Made by a program: the position numbers and the translations under genes. A stretch of DNA of 64,000 bases from Bugula neritina (taxonomy: Eukaryota > Bryozoa > Gymnolaemata > Cheilostomatida > Bugulidae), in contig OZ037767.1 of assembly GCA_964035545.1 (NCBI GenBank), positions 8,112,207-8,176,206 of the forward strand, in the 5' to 3' direction. Positions 1 through 14,200 of this stretch are shown here, in pieces. The notes beneath the pieces are model-generated. The model saw only the letters and a program-made list of their open reading frames with translations. It made no database searches and was not told where the DNA came from. Position 1 is the stretch's first letter. Each line of letters opens with the position of its first letter.

Positions 1-828
1 ACGATGCGACTCCACCCGACTTTCCCTCTATTTGGAACCCTGGCTCGGCTCCAGTCAGCCCGACGGGTTCCCCCTCCCTGGCCCAGTCTGCCCCCACTGC
101 TCTGGAAGACCTTCCCTTACCTGTAGAAGCCCAACTCCCTGCGGAAGAGACGCAAGTGACCCTGGGGTAGTGTGGCTGTCTGGATGGACACCGACGAGCC
201 AAGACGGAGAACACTGACGCTACCGAACGTACTGACGGGTCGTGCTGGCCAGGATAGACAACAGTAGAAAGAACCAGCCGCAACCAGAAGGAGCCCACAA
301 CTCACCAGTCCACATACTACCTAGCCTCCCCCTAGATGTTCACCTTCCTGACTCTCCACCACGACGTCTCACTACTCCTCTACTCATCATCCTGCCCCCC
401 CTTGTCGCCAGCCTGCACATACCAGTCCCCGTGAAGGAGAGATCCGGAGACCTAGGAGGACATTCAGGCCCTACGCAGGCAACTTAATTACATATAAGAC
501 TCTCATACTACGCACTTCTTTCCTTATATATATATATATATATCAGTGCGTTTAATTGTGTTATTACAATATGTGTGTAAATAATAGTGTGTGTTGCAGT
601 ATCTAAGTTTTTTTTTTATCATGTTATTATATTTTTGTGTGTGCTCATAAATTCCTTCCAGTCAAAGTTATTTTATTCTCCTTACCCCACTTTTTTTTTA
701 TCAGTATTATACCATTTTTTTTTTCTCTAGAACCTGAACCTCAACCAAGTTTTTTTTTTTTTTTTTTTTTATTTTTCTGCACTCCCAGTAGCCCTACCCC
801 TGTATTCTTATGCTAGTCCCTATGCCCC

Positions 829-966
829 TCGGCCGTTATTCTACCTTTGTTATGTTTACCCTTTGGCCCGTTACTTTACTTTTGTTATATTTACCTTTTG
901 ACCCGTTATTTACCTTTGTTATATTTACCCTTTGACCCGTTATTTTACTTTTGTTATATTTACCCT
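829..966 (+). repeat. 35-bp tandem repeat in retrotransposon 3' untranslated region
   Basis: About four imperfect copies of a roughly 35-bp unit containing TTTGTTATATTTACCC and TTTGACCCGTTAT lie just upstream of the polypurine tract. Copies differ by a few substitutions and one short deletion. Confidence 0.75.
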
Positions 967-1005
967 CTGTTTTTGTATCAGAAAAGTGTACTTTCTGATA
1001 GGGGG

Positions 1006-1555
1006 TGTGTGTGGTAAATATTAGGAATTATCCCCCTTGACACATTACTTATGGCTATTTTTCTAAATACTGTAGTTATTGCTAAGTCTGTAGCATAACT
1101 TCCTAATACCCTAAAATACTATGGCTATTGTTAAGCCTTTAGCATAGTAAACAGTTAATCCCCTTTCCCCAATTATAAGTTACAATACGCATACACTTGG
1201 TTGGGTTCATTTTTGCTGATTCATGTAAACCGACAGTTGGACCGATTTCGGCAGGTGGATGCCGACAAACCGAATGTCGGTTACCGATATTTCCAGTGTC
1301 GGTTACCGACATGACGAATGTCGCCATTCCCTGCTGAACATCGGCCCGCTGTCGGTAGAAGGTTCTAGAAGTCCTTTGTTCCACTGGTATAAAAGGACAC
1401 GCATTTTAGAGCTTCAGTCACTTGCGGACTGGAGCTCACACTGGACACTTCTCTCTACTACAATAAAGTACTGCAAGCACACGGCAACCTCTCTCTCTTG
1501 TCTCTTCTATAACAAGGAGTTATGTTCTCTGCCTGATTTCATTCTATAACCCACA
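1006..1555 (+). repeat. 3' LTR
   Basis: The LTR begins with TG directly after the polypurine tract and ends with CA. TGTGG near the start (1010-1014) is mirrored by CCACA at the end (1551-1555), a short terminal inverted repeat. Inside are a TATA box (TATAAAAGG at 1388-1396) and a polyadenylation signal (AATAAA at 1462-1467) in the order expected for U3-R-U5. U3 holds several copies of a short palindromic GTCGGTTACCGAC-like motif around 1260-1330. The 5' LTR is not in the window, so identity between the LTRs cannot be judged. Confidence 0.72.
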
Positions 1556-1788
1556 AAACTACTACAATATTGACTTCATAAGATGATAATATTAATAATA
1601 ATGCTTTTGATTATCATAATCAAAAGCTTTATATTTAAATCATAGTCATACTCATACAGTCATAGTCTTGCTGGTAATAATCATAATTTATCATGAAATT
1701 TAGTTATAAAATAAATTAATAAATGTATAACTATATTGAAATTGTTAAATTGTTATTGATATAAGAGGTACTATTAGTATTAATATTA
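1556..1788. other. AT-rich spacer with a perfect hairpin
   Basis: No gene is seen. The stretch is rich in TAAT/TCAT words. A perfect palindrome with 11-bp arms and a 3-base loop sits at 1603-1627 (GCTTTTGATTA...TAATCAAAAGC). The next feature is the target-site duplication of a SINE. Confidence 0.6.
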
Positions 1789-2002
1789 ACACTAACGCAT
1801 GTTTATAGTCGATATCTCTGTGAAAAACCCCTAATGTAAAGGGTTTTTGTTAAAATGGCCTAAGGAGTGTTTTAGATGAGGCACAGAGCAATTATGACTA
1901 GATGTTTTCTTTAACATCACTAATGGAATTTGTCAGGGTTCAAACCCATGACTTTGTGTTTACTAGGTGAACACTCTAACCCCTAGACCACGGCTGCTCA
2001 CC
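1789..2002 (-). mobile_element. tRNA-derived SINE, copy A
   Basis: Read on the minus strand, the element starts with a tRNA-like head carrying a pol III A box (TCTAGGGGTTAGAG) and a B box (GGGTTTGAACCC). A central segment with CATCTAGTCATAATTGCTC and a tail ending in GACTATAAAC follow. It is flanked by a 13-bp target-site duplication, AGTATTAATATTA at 1776-1788 and AGTATTAATACTA at 2003-2015. Two further copies lie at 19190-19404 and 25952-26173, all on the minus strand. This copy is the most diverged of the three. Confidence 0.85.
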
Positions 2003-2015
2003 AGTATTAATACTA

Positions 2016-5000
2016 CCACTATCAATGACAATTTAGGTATTATTATAAAAATATTTTTTGATATATGAAATGAAATTCGTAATGATGACAATAACTTTAT
2101 GCTTTTATAATGTTTATAGAAATTATACTTCCTTTAACTTTAGAAATGTGATCAGATTCCATGCAAACATCCTGCCTATCTAATATAATTCCTTGTGTTT
2201 TATTAAAATATACATTAATAATCAACTATTTTCCTACAATTTGTTTGAGGTTTTAGACTAAAAGGATATTATAACTTACCAGTGTGTAGAAAGTTAGTAG
2301 TAGCATCTTGTGTTTGTATTTTCAAATACGTTTAATATATCAATAATGTATTATTAAAAAATAGAGATCTGTAATTTTGTTACATTGCACTGGCACTTGA
2401 AATATTTATTCAATCAATTAATTTGGTGAATCAAAGTTGTCAAATGAGGCCAGAGTTATCAAATTACTCAGAGACTCATATTTATGTGAGTTATTATTAG
2501 GCTGCACTGCCTTCCTAATTAGTACAAGTTTGCTATTGGAGTATATGAAACATGTATGTAATTTATTAGGCAGCGTATTTGTTGTAGATTCTGTTGTTAT
2601 AATGATCATATTTCGTGTTACATAACATTCCAATAGGATGAGCATGCTTCACTTTTATACATTACATGTCACATTTTACAAAACTGCTGGTTTTATTTTG
2701 ATTGACAAAACATCATTGAAAGAAACAAGAACTGACATGTCTAAAGTTCTCATTCATTTTAAGATCTGAATAATATTTATATTGAACTTTATTAATTGGT
2801 GTCATTTTGTGACACTTTTTGCATAAATTACTATTTGTCAATGCAATTTTCACTCAAGGCTTAGGACATAGATTTATGTTTATCTCCACTTGACAATTTT
2901 TAGGCTTGCAGCAGAGTTGATTCATTTTACAAGCAGATAACTAATTTTTTTAAAAACCCTTCCTCTCCAATGTTCAAACTTTTGTCACAAGTGGCACATG
3001 CAGCTGACATTTTGGGCTACAGTAAACTTAGCTTGCTAAGAAAATAGCCATTTCTGGAATGAAACTAGTTATAGTAACTAGCATAAGTTGTGATTCTGTA
3101 AAGAAAGCAGTGAGTCTGTAAAGAAAGCAGTCAATTTTTCAAACCAAAGCAAAAGCTTCAAACAAAAGTTGAGGAAAGGTATTTTTTTTTTTTTACTGTT
3201 AACTGGCTCAACCAGGCCAGTTGTATGTAGTTATCGGTGTTAAGCCTATCTGTTTTGACTCATAGCCTTTAGTTTCAAATTTGCAAAATGTTGCAGTCTG
3301 ATAAGTAAGCTTTTCACTCACATTTGATTTAAGTCTTCACTGATGCTAAAAAATAAAAGCTTGTTCAGTGTGAAAAACAGTACCAGCAAACCTTTAGTTT
3401 AGTACTTTGCTCTAAAAATGTACACCTAGTCAGGTGCGTGAAGCTGTTTTAATATAAAACTTCATTATTAATAGTAATCTATCTTCTTGAAATATTGACA
3501 GCAGCTTCCTTTGTATCTGTAACTGTTTTGTGAGAAAAATGCTTAATAATTACGTTTTTCAATAAAACAAACCTAGTTTATAGCCTTTGTTATGATGAAG
3601 CCATGCCCATGTACCAAGAACTTCTTTAATGTTATGATTATTATAATTTACAAGAGTAATAAATACTATACAGTAAACGTATTGACTAATTGAGAGATTA
3701 TTATGAGAATATATTAATTTTGAGTAGATATCAGCTGTGATGTTGCTAGATAATTTGCCATATACTTGTGTACATTTTAAACAGCTTATAAATATAGTTT
3801 TATTTTAGTGCTCTTCAAGTGTTTTCATTTTTGAGAAAAATAGTAATAACTTGTTTGAAATCCGATTTCGAAAGTATATTAGTTGCAAAAGTAATAAAGG
3901 CATTAGCATTTTTTATTGAAAGTCATTTTAGATTATTTTTAGTTTTGAGAACGTAGACCTGTATCCTTACCTAAATACTTAACTTATATTGCTTTGTTCA
4001 TTATTTGTCCATTAATGCTATTAGTTAGAAGTTGATTACTAATGAAACATGTACAAGAGAGATGTCAAAACAGTGACTGATTATAGTAGAAATCTAATGT
4101 TTTGATAGCTATAAGTGGGCTACTCACATATGTTTTATCTTAACACTGGTTAGCCCATATCAACATTGGTGTAGGCTTTTAAGGAAATGAAGTATAAATT
4201 TTATGCATATTATTATTTGTTTTTCAACTAAATTTATTTGTTCTTACAATAATAGCTCAATATTTTTCACATTGTTTTGTAATGCCTGGGGTTTAAGCTT
4301 GAGAAAAACTCATCATTCTTCACTGACTCAAGTGATGTTCTGAGCTTTGTAAACTTTAAGTTGTGCTCCGAAGTCTTGTTTATGTATATTCAGCTGAAAA
4401 CATTTTTCTATTTCCCTAATGAATCAGTTCTTGTTGGTTTGTAAAAGCCTGCATAGTTTTTTGTGGCTAATCTTTGCATAATCTGTCGACTAACTTTTGA
4501 GAACAGAGATAGGAAGACAACTCCTACTAAAGTTGTGATTTCATCAGTGAATTATAGCAATATTATCAAATTCATAAAATGGCAGTACTAGAGACCAATC
4601 CTGGCTTAATTCACAATAATGTTATTATTTGTTAATAAATATTTGTGTATAATAAATATTTGACTAGGAAAATGTATGGTGCCATAGAGCACAATGATGT
4701 TGTGCAAAATCAATTGAAGATATTATAAAGGCAACATGTACTTTGTTATTGTATAATGATATCTGCTGTCAGTTACAACAGCTGTAAAATGTAGTTTTCC
4801 TTGCTTACTAAAAAATTATTTTTTTCAAAATTCCAGATACTTGATGGAAGTGTGTAATAATATCCCTGTTGCTAGTTAGGGGTCTGTTCAATAACTAGTT
4901 AGTTATCTGTAGCTTCAATATTTACCCAAACCATTATACCATTATTTTTATCTCATATTTTTAGATAAACACAACATGAATGTTTGAGATATATTTACTT

Positions 5001-5131
5001 AGAAGGCCTTTCCTAACAACCTAATCACTACTTCTTACTTAGGTAAATGTTATCACAGACTAACTTCCTTCTACTTCTTTCTCTCAGTTAGTTTATTTTG
5101 CACTGAATGTTAATAGAGTACAGATGGGAGA
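2016..5131. other. Spacer upstream of the receptor phosphatase gene
   Basis: AT-rich sequence with no convincing exon on either strand. It holds an exact 20-bp tandem duplication with one mismatch at 3090-3129 (unit with TCTGTAAAGAAAGCA). The promoter and 5' UTR of the phosphatase gene must lie in its right part, but I see no clear TATA box at a useful distance. Confidence 0.5.
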
Positions 5132-5207
5132 ATGAAGGTCAGTGTAGAAAGACTCTGGTTGCTGATTGTCATGTACTCAGTATGTCTTTCAGTCAGCACT
5201 GCTCAAG
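5132..5207 (+). other. Exon 1 of the receptor phosphatase: signal peptide
   Basis: Codes for a 25-residue N-terminus starting MKVSVERLWLL, with a hydrophobic core and a small-residue end (VSTAQ), typical of a secretory signal peptide. The exon ends in phase 1, the phase shared by all ectodomain module borders. A three-codon upstream ORF (5124-5135) overlaps the start codon as ATGA. Confidence 0.85.
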
Positions 5208-8200
5208 GTAATGCATATAATAAGATGCATCAAGTATTCTTATAAAGTTTAGAGCTGTTCTATGAAACTGTGTTTCTTTTAGGATGTTTTTCAGCAAGAC
5301 CATGAAAAGATGTATTTACAGGCTGATTATAAATATCTGTACCAGTGCTGGGCATACATGATGTTTACTGAATCACTACCAAATATTTCATTTCTAAGCA
5401 ACTCCATCTTCTTATAAAGTGCTTCAAGTATTTTTCTTGTTGAATGCTTTTTATTAGGTTATGTTTATTTTATGAGTATTTTATTGACAATACAGTAAGG
5501 GTGTCTATTGACTGAATGATTTTTATCCATTGAGATTTTCATAGTCAAAATTTGCTGTACCACATGTAGTAAAACTAATTTTCACCTAGCTTATTGAAAG
5601 CCCCACGAGTTAGTTATGTTAATTTGAATCTTTAATGCTGCCCAGTATGAAGTATAGTGTAAACTTTTTTAAACTGCTGCGCATGTTGTGGAATTTGTAG
5701 AAAGAGCATCAGGCTAATAATAAACATGAAAATAGCTTTTTTTGTACAACTTCTAGCTGGATACTCTTACAAATAGCATTCAATACACTTTTTTTCACAA
5801 AATTGCTTTTAGCCACCATATTAAAACATATTAGCTGCATTCACTTTGAAGGTATGAGTTGGGATAAGAAGTTTGTATATTCTGATGTGATATCGAAATT
5901 CTATATATAGGAATATATTATATAAAACTATTTCATGATATAGAACTTGTACATGTACAAGTTTTATATAATATAATAGTATATGTATATAGTATTATTT
6001 ATAAAAAATATTTCTGCATGGACTTAATATATTATTGTAATGATTGCAGATAATCTAGCTCTAAATAAACCTTGTCAACAATCAACCACTTATGATGGGT
6101 ATCCGGCAGAAAAAGCAGTTAATGGTAACCTAAATGATTTCACTCACACTTTAAGTAAGCCTGATGGAAACTGGTGGATGGTAGATTTAGAGGAGAAGTT
6201 TCATGTTGACAGCATCAAAATATACAACAGACAGGAGAAAAATTGTCAATACTGTATGTATAATTATAACAGAGATACTAGTATAGTATGTTACTATATT
6301 ACAATTTTCAGTGAAGCAAAATATTCAGTTTAATTCATCAAGTTAACAAGTTTTTTTTGCAGGAATTCCAATATTTTTAAATGATGCTTAGTTCACTATT
6401 TAAACACATTATATACAAGTGTTATGAGATCCTTTTTACAACTACAGGTAACAGACTTCAGAAGGTTTACATCCTCACATCTACTAAAGATAACCCAGAG
6501 AAGCCGGCTCTAAACAACAGTAACTGGATGATCAGATCATACAGAGATAAACCATATGGAGTTGAAGCTACTGTTATATTAGAATCTGATATTTTTGTTA
6601 GACATGTGGCTGTACACAGTGCTTATACAGAAGCTCTCTCATTGGCTGAAGTAGAGGTGTATGAACAGGACTGTAAGTTGTACAGTTTATTGATATCCTT
6701 GGTCTAGCTTTTCTCAGAGAAGTTTCTGCTGCAATCAACTGCAATAGACTCTGTTTCGTGTACTATACTATAAATAACAAATTAAACAAATAAAACTATG
6801 CAGTTGCAATCTGTAGAGCACGGTAGTCATGTAAAAGTCTTGTTAAGGAGGTATTCAAATTTCAGTCCTATTTCCAAAAAGAGTTGATAGGATCAAATAA
6901 TAATGATATGATTTTATTTAAATATTATAGTATTTTGTAAATAACTTTACCTACTGAAACTGTTTTACTATCGAATTTATAAGCATTTTTTGATACGGTG
7001 ATATTGGGGGAACAATAAGCCATTGAGAAATATGTAGTATGATATAATATAGCAACAGCATATCTTCTATTGTTTCCAACTACTTATTTGATTAATAAGT
7101 AAAGTTGTTGTCATTGAATGAAAATTGCTATATTGTTGATGAAACATACATTTTGTAAACATGGCAACTGTTGAGGCGTTTTGACATACTGATGCTCATT
7201 TTTATTTTTTGAACTTTTTAGATAACTTGGCATACAGAAAAACTACTCGTGAAACAAGCACGTACAGTGGACATTCTCCAAGTTATGCTGTTGATGGAGT
7301 AATAGCAGCTGTTGACATAACTGATCCATTAGTGAGTCACACAGATGACGAGGAGAAACAGTTCTGGATGGTTGATTTAGGAGACACGTATGATATTCAG
7401 TGGATTGAACTCTACAATAGACAGGGACAAAACAGTAAGTATCTGTTCACCCAACAACCTCTCTTATTACATGCTATCAATATTTGATACCTGGGATGTA
7501 CAATAAACCATTGACCTAAGTCAAAAAAATAGCTCTTTATATAGTTTTTATGAGTAACAATCACTGTAATTGCAAGCTAAATGAAAACAAAAATGTACTC
7601 CTAACGATAGGTGTAAGAAGATTTACTACCAATTCTATTGTATACAATATAATATGGGTGGGGATTATCATGTATGTATATAAATCTCAGCAATTCTAAG
7701 GCAAACAACAGCCTGTTTTAGTAGCATGGTAACTCAACTAGGAAACTAAAGCATGTAACAAATTATATCTACTCATTATGGTGTATTCTAGTTTTATATT
7801 TCTGGTACAGGTTTGCATTAATTGACCATAACTAGCTGCTGCAACATATTATTTTTAAAGATGCCTTGATTTATGCATTTATAAAATCTTCAACAAATCT
7901 ATAAATGCACTTCAAGTTTAGGAATTTACTGTGAAACTTGTAGCACTGATGTTACTTGTATAGTAGTGCTGTAGTTAAAATGTTTTGATTATTTATTATT
8001 AGTCATTTATTTTTACTCATAATATATTAATCTATCTTATTGCGTGTTACTAAAAGCAAAATAACAATGAAATAAAATGGTGTGTATATAATTGTGATCT
8101 ACATATTAATACTTGCTGCTGTTATTATTTAAAGTAGCTTTCTTTGTTATTAGAGCTGTGATACCTTATATCAGAGAGTTAGTTAGGATGTGTGTAATTG

Positions 8201-11200
8201 TAACAGTTTCATGTATAATATATATCGGCTACATTGTTTTGTAGGTGTAAGACTGTCCGACATTACTGTGTGGGGTTCTAACAAAGAGACGGTATCCACT
8301 TCTTCATATCCCTCCACATCTGACTGGGAAGTTATCTCCACTCAGAATGATCCAATAAACTACCTCCATGTCATTGAACTCAATAATGTAAAGAATTTTA
8401 AACACATTGCTGTTTCTAGAGAAAAGACAGGAATTCTCTCCCTTAAAGAAGTTCAGATATTCCCAAAGAAAAGTGAGTTTCATCATTTATTTAACATTCA
8501 AAACTATTTGAAATTGAAAGTTCAAGGAGATATTTTCTCATTTCTATAATACCATGGATTTACATTACACTCACAAAACTCAGTGTTTATCAGCATTCAT
8601 GTAAGTCACTTTGAATATATATACCAACCAACTATTAGTTATAGAACTAAACTTTTGCTAATTAGTATTTCAAGAATACGAGTCATTCTTGTAAGTAAAT
8701 GATTAAAATTTATCAGCACACTCAATAGAGATTTCAACTGTGTGTGTTATGCCTCTTAGCTTTCACATTATCTTTATGTGACTTTTAAACTGCTACAGGC
8801 TCTTTTTATAATATTGCAAGTAGAAGTTTCACACATATTATTCTAGCAGCTCTTGTAAATTCTTATGCTGCTGTTAGTAGTGATTTCGCTATAAACCATT
8901 ATTTCAACTGTTTTATTAAGTCAGTATCTTAAAATATACATAATGCAACAGCACTTGTACTAATGCCTAAGAAGTGATTTTTACTGAATATTTAACAAAA
9001 GCCTTTTACTTGCTGACAAGTGTTGTGTACAGCAAAAACTAATTAAAATAACACCGTGAAATGCTGAAATAATTTAAATAGGTTTATTCAATTTTAAAAG
9101 ATGTTTTTTATTTAATAAGTCTTTATTTTGCAAAGTCTGTAAAACCTGCACATGCCTATCAGAGTCTGTTTTTCATATGAGAAAGAATTCAACAGAATGA
9201 CATAAGCATTGTTTGTTATCTAACTGATGACTCATAACTCACTGTATTTACTATTTACAATTTACCAAGTTTCTTTTGTGTGAACTCACACTTCTGATGA
9301 TACATGAGGCTCATAATAATTTCTTTTGTATCTCAAATCATACTGCTGTAACTTGTGTTCTGGCTCACACCTCAGACAATAATCTTAAAAAAAAATTATA
9401 AAAAAATATACATATGTTTGTTGAGTTATTGGCTAGCAGCCTAATGCACTGCATGCATATTTTCCTCTGGACATTGTAATGTTTGTATTTCTAGGAATAA
9501 ATTATGCTACTAAAGGTAAAGCTTACCAGGAGTCAACTTATCAAAAAAATAGTAGTAAATATTCTGCTAAGTTTGCTATTGATGGTAAAATAGACAGTAG
9601 CTACTCTAGCACAGGACAGTTTAAACCTGGTGACTGGTGGAAAGTAGACTTGGGAAGAAAAATCATTTTCCAGTTTGCCAGAATATATGCTCGAGATGGT
9701 GACTGTTACAATGGAAACCCTTGTGGTATGATATTTATACTAATGATTTACACCAAAGCAATGTTATTGAAATAACTATACAAAATTATTGGGTATAAAG
9801 TATAACATAATATACATACTGATATTGATACTTGTATTTTCAACTTGAACTATTTATACCTTTTTCAATCCATGATACTTTATATTACATAATCCACTAT
9901 ATACACTGCACTTCTATAAAATATATCATTAGTTATCAAACTACATAAATAGTAGAGTTTGTTCAAGAAGATCTGTGAAACCAAATTTTTAACTGGACAG
10001 AATTTTTAATGAATGATCTCCCTAAAGAATTATGTTAATTCAACAAATTTTAGGTAAATGTGGCAAAATTAGGTTTGTGAGGAAAACTGCTTTGCTCACT
10101 AATTTATAGCGGTGTATTTACTTCTCAGTGTTAGCTACTTGGATGTTAACAAACTCTATTTAAACATCATTTATGTTTAAACAGAGAATGTTTAAACACA
10201 GGATTTTCAAAGAAGTTTTGAATGTAAGCAAATAATTGCATCAATATACTATAGTAAATATAGAAAAAAATGTATTTGTTAACTTAAACCTGGTTTCATG
10301 ATTTTATGTAAAAATGTTTTATTCTTAAACAAAACAAATACCAAATAATTTGCAATAGATTCTCAAATATAAGCGATCTTGTGTTTTTTTAAAGAGTTTG
10401 ACTATTTTTGATCGTATTAAGTTTAAAATTCAAGAATTTGCTAATATAAAAACTCAGTCTAATGAAATAAATATTTATAATAAACATATGGCATCTATCA
10501 TTCAATTGAGTAGCTATCCATTGTTGGTGGCAAATTAGAGCTGTGTAGAAATAGTATAGGCTGAGTAACACTATAGCTGTTGACTACTAGATAAATATCT
10601 TGGCTGTTGTGTGCCAAATTTTTTTAAAAAGATGAAACATTCTGAATAAAACAATAATTTCAACTAGGGACTGCAGTCACATACATATGCATATGCATGT
10701 GCATGTGCATGTGATTAAAATATCAACAATTTTATTTATTATATTGATTACTTATTTACTGCTTGTTCACTCTCTAGTCTGGGTATGTTTTGTAGCTGAC
10801 AGATCAACGCAGATGCACTACCTGACCAACTCAGAGCCACATGATAAAAGCAAACCACCAAACACTGGGCCAAGCAATAACTGGAAGAAATGTAGAGATT
10901 TTTCAAATCCTCAAGGGGTTGTGTTTAATGTGTTATGTGAATTGAATGTATCTCCATACATACAACAGTTTGCTATACTCACTGATTACAATAAAGTAGC
11001 ATTCAGAGAAGTTGAGATATATGGCTATGGTGAGTAGATTCTATACTTTGAGCTTTAATATGAAACTGTTCTGGCCTAGAAAGTGTTTTAATTACTTTCC
11101 TATTCAACACTTTAAAGTTAATTGGGGTTCCAAAGAACTTAATTTCAGAAAAAATGAATTGTGAATCGTTTCTGTAGCATAACAAATCTCAAAATTGCTC

Positions 11201-14200
11201 AACTTTACAAAAGTTGACTATTTCAAAGCGTTTTGTTGAGTCATGGTACTCTACTAAATTTTTTATGTATACCGTTGTGACTCTTCTGGGGTATTCACTG
11301 GATGCAGCGTCTATTTATTACATTATCAGTTCAACACTAAACAAGTGAAGGAAAAATAATGGGCTCACTACAAGTCTACCTGCACTATAACAATGGACTC
11401 CATTGCCTACATCACACCATAGAGGCTTTCAGTTGAGCCTGCTAAATAAAAGCTGCTGAATCTAGAATAAGCAATTCTTCATGAAAATTTGTTTCATTTA
11501 TACACTTAATTTTAATATCATGTGATGCTACAATGAAGCTACCTATAGCTTTTGTGTTGGTATATTAGTTTCTATGGCAACGTGTCTATGTGAAATTCAC
11601 AAATTTATTTAGGAAAATTTAAGTATAATATATTTTGCTTCATGAGTTCTATTGGTGCATTCTAGAATCTCTATTCTTTATTTGAATACCTTGAATAATT
11701 GCCCTGAAGAATAAACTATTCTGGATGAAGCAGCTTTAGTTTCTCAGTAGTCACTTACTATGGCTTAATATTTAGTCATCTTACAAGCTATATATTATAC
11801 TATTTGTTACTTCCATCCTTCTTGTTTTCACTGCGGATGTGAGCCTGGAAAAACTTTCATTATAAGTATTTTGTTGCTGGAGTTTGTAAAATAGTTTTGA
11901 GTGAATGTGTTGAAAATAATGAAAACTAGATAACAATAAATTCTTAGATTATTGTTTTGAGGGTGACATGTTGAATTAAATACAGTTATAATGTTAACTG
12001 TTACTAAACTATGTTTTAAATTTTATATTATAAAATTGAGTGTAACTTACTGCGATTCTAAGGTGTAAATCTACTTTGTCAAGTATTTAAAAAATTAGTT
12101 ACTCTTGGCATTTATTAGTCTTGTTTTTTTAAATGCACAAACCAGTATGTAGTTGAAATCACAATAGCTTGATATTATTTGCATCAAATTTGTTTAGAGC
12201 TTTGGAAGAAAAAGTGCAGCATTGAATGGAAAAAATATTAAAACCACTTTGTAATGAAAACCCCATTACAATACTTGCAGATCATATCCCAACATTCAGG
12301 GTAGAAGAGACTGCTGACGTAGTAAATCCAGCCTATACTTCTGTAGCAGCATCTTTCATTCAATGGAATCTTAAATCACAACCCTGGCTCTTTAATTGCA
12401 ACCCTAAAGTTGACTACAGCAACTTGCAGTGAGTCTTTTCATACGTCACCTCATGATATACTGATCTCGGCAAAATAATAACACAGAAAGCTACTTCATC
12501 ATTAATTACTCCTTATATCATTATTATACGTAGGTATGAAGTCAGTTTGACTGGTGAAAACAATCTGAATGTTAATAAGAAAAATGGTAAAGTGAGTTTT
12601 ACTGCCACTCAGTTGAATGAAGAGACATTCTACAGGTTCCTAGTGTCTCATCATACAGGAAGTTATGATATGTGTCCTGGACCTGTTATCTCTCTACCTG
12701 TGATGACTAAACAGTGTACAGGTATGTGCTACCTGCTATACACATATACATACAATATGCACACACTGCATATTGATAGCAGCTCATGTAGACAGCATTT
12801 TGGTGGAATAGAGATATATTTTATGACAATATTTTATAAAATACAGCATAATATACGTTGCATGATGTTAAAATATCACCAATTATAAATCATTGTTTTT
12901 AAGTTATGGTAGGCTTATATATTTTAAAAATATGTAAGCAATATTTTACATTCTAATAAACGCAGTTGATTTTTTATATAGTATATGCCTATATAATTTA
13001 TTACCTACGATATCTTCTTTTTAGCCTAGAATGACTAAATTTAAAGAATTACTCAGCAGAAGTAGTACATGACATGTTTCTTATTTTAGCACCAGGTCCT
13101 CCAACAGGTATAAAACTAACAGCTGAAACAATGCCCGTCATAGTAGATGGTGGTATAAAGAAGTGGAAATATACGGCAACATGGGCAGTGAGTAGAATTA
13201 ACCTGTACACACATTTTTCTTTAATACTGATTTAGTTTTATTCAGGCTATTGGGGGTGCTGTAGAATATATTTATTGGGAATGAAGATCTATAAATACAA
13301 TTATTCTTTTGACTAATTACACACTCATCGCTATCATATGACTAGTCTCTCTCTTGTTGCTGCTCAGTGTTATAGGAGGCTCTTGCAATATACTTGAAGC
13401 AGTTGTACTGCACTAGATGCACCACAATTCATAACCAAGGTGTGATAAATAAAGTTATAAGTTTACTTCTAAATTATCTTTTAGTTTCTGATTGGTTGCA
13501 GATCTCATTAGCAACTATTTATTTTGTCCCAAGTAGAAAGCCTTTTGTGTTATATTTGTTGTTTGTATAAATTACCATCTGAAGGGCATGCATGCATTTT
13601 TATCAGCTAAAAGTATGATTAGAACCCAGTTTTAGCTTGGATGCATTATAATATACGTGTACATGCATATATGCCATTTCTCCAGGCATATTTCATACAC
13701 GTTTATGTAAAATGTTACTGTTGACATACTTGACAGGCCCCAACAACCATCAATTGTGATTCTATAAAAAGCTATGAATGGAAAATCACTGGAGGGTCTA
13801 CAGAAGTCACATATGATAGAAAGGCTACATTCACAGCTGATGCTGGAGGAGTTTCCATAACATTCTCAGTCTGGACTATAAATGATGGCAACAAGAAGTT
13901 AGATAAACCAGCTACTCACACAGTCATCACAAAGAGTTTTCGTGAGTGAATATGATTTATGCATAAGAAACTTTTAGAAAGTTTTGCCATCATTGACATT
14001 AAAGTCACTAGAGTGCATATGCTGTTTTTTTTAAATGAGATTAATATTTATGCAGTTTTTAAATAAAATGGATTGAAAAATTGAAATTTTATTCTTTGAT
14101 CGAACTGATATATGATGAATCACCTTAATTGGACAATTTATATTTAATGACGACATTCTTTCTCAGCAAATGACACAATGGCAAAAAATTGAATCTCAAT

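Larger units (their letters stand above)
1..1555 (+). mobile_element. 3' end of an LTR retrotransposon (polyprotein end, UTR repeats, PPT, 3' LTR)
   Basis: The left edge of the window cuts into an LTR retrotransposon. From 1 to about 490 the sequence is GC-richer than the rest and proline-rich in several frames, with an Arg-rich end near 450-490, as often seen after the integrase of Ty3/gypsy-type polyproteins. The frames are broken, so this part looks decayed. Then follow an AT-rich untranslated stretch, tandem 35-bp repeats (829-966), a purine-rich tract ending in GGGGG at 1001-1005, and an LTR of about 550 bp. Order and orientation fit a plus-strand element whose 5' part lies outside the window. 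No protease, RT or integrase motif is visible here, so the superfamily is inferred. Confidence 0.7.

Noticed and set aside
12198-12280. Use of the acceptor TTTAG near 12198 for phosphatase exon 8
   Set aside because: With the required phase the frame meets a stop within about 15 codons; the acceptor at 12280 keeps the frame.
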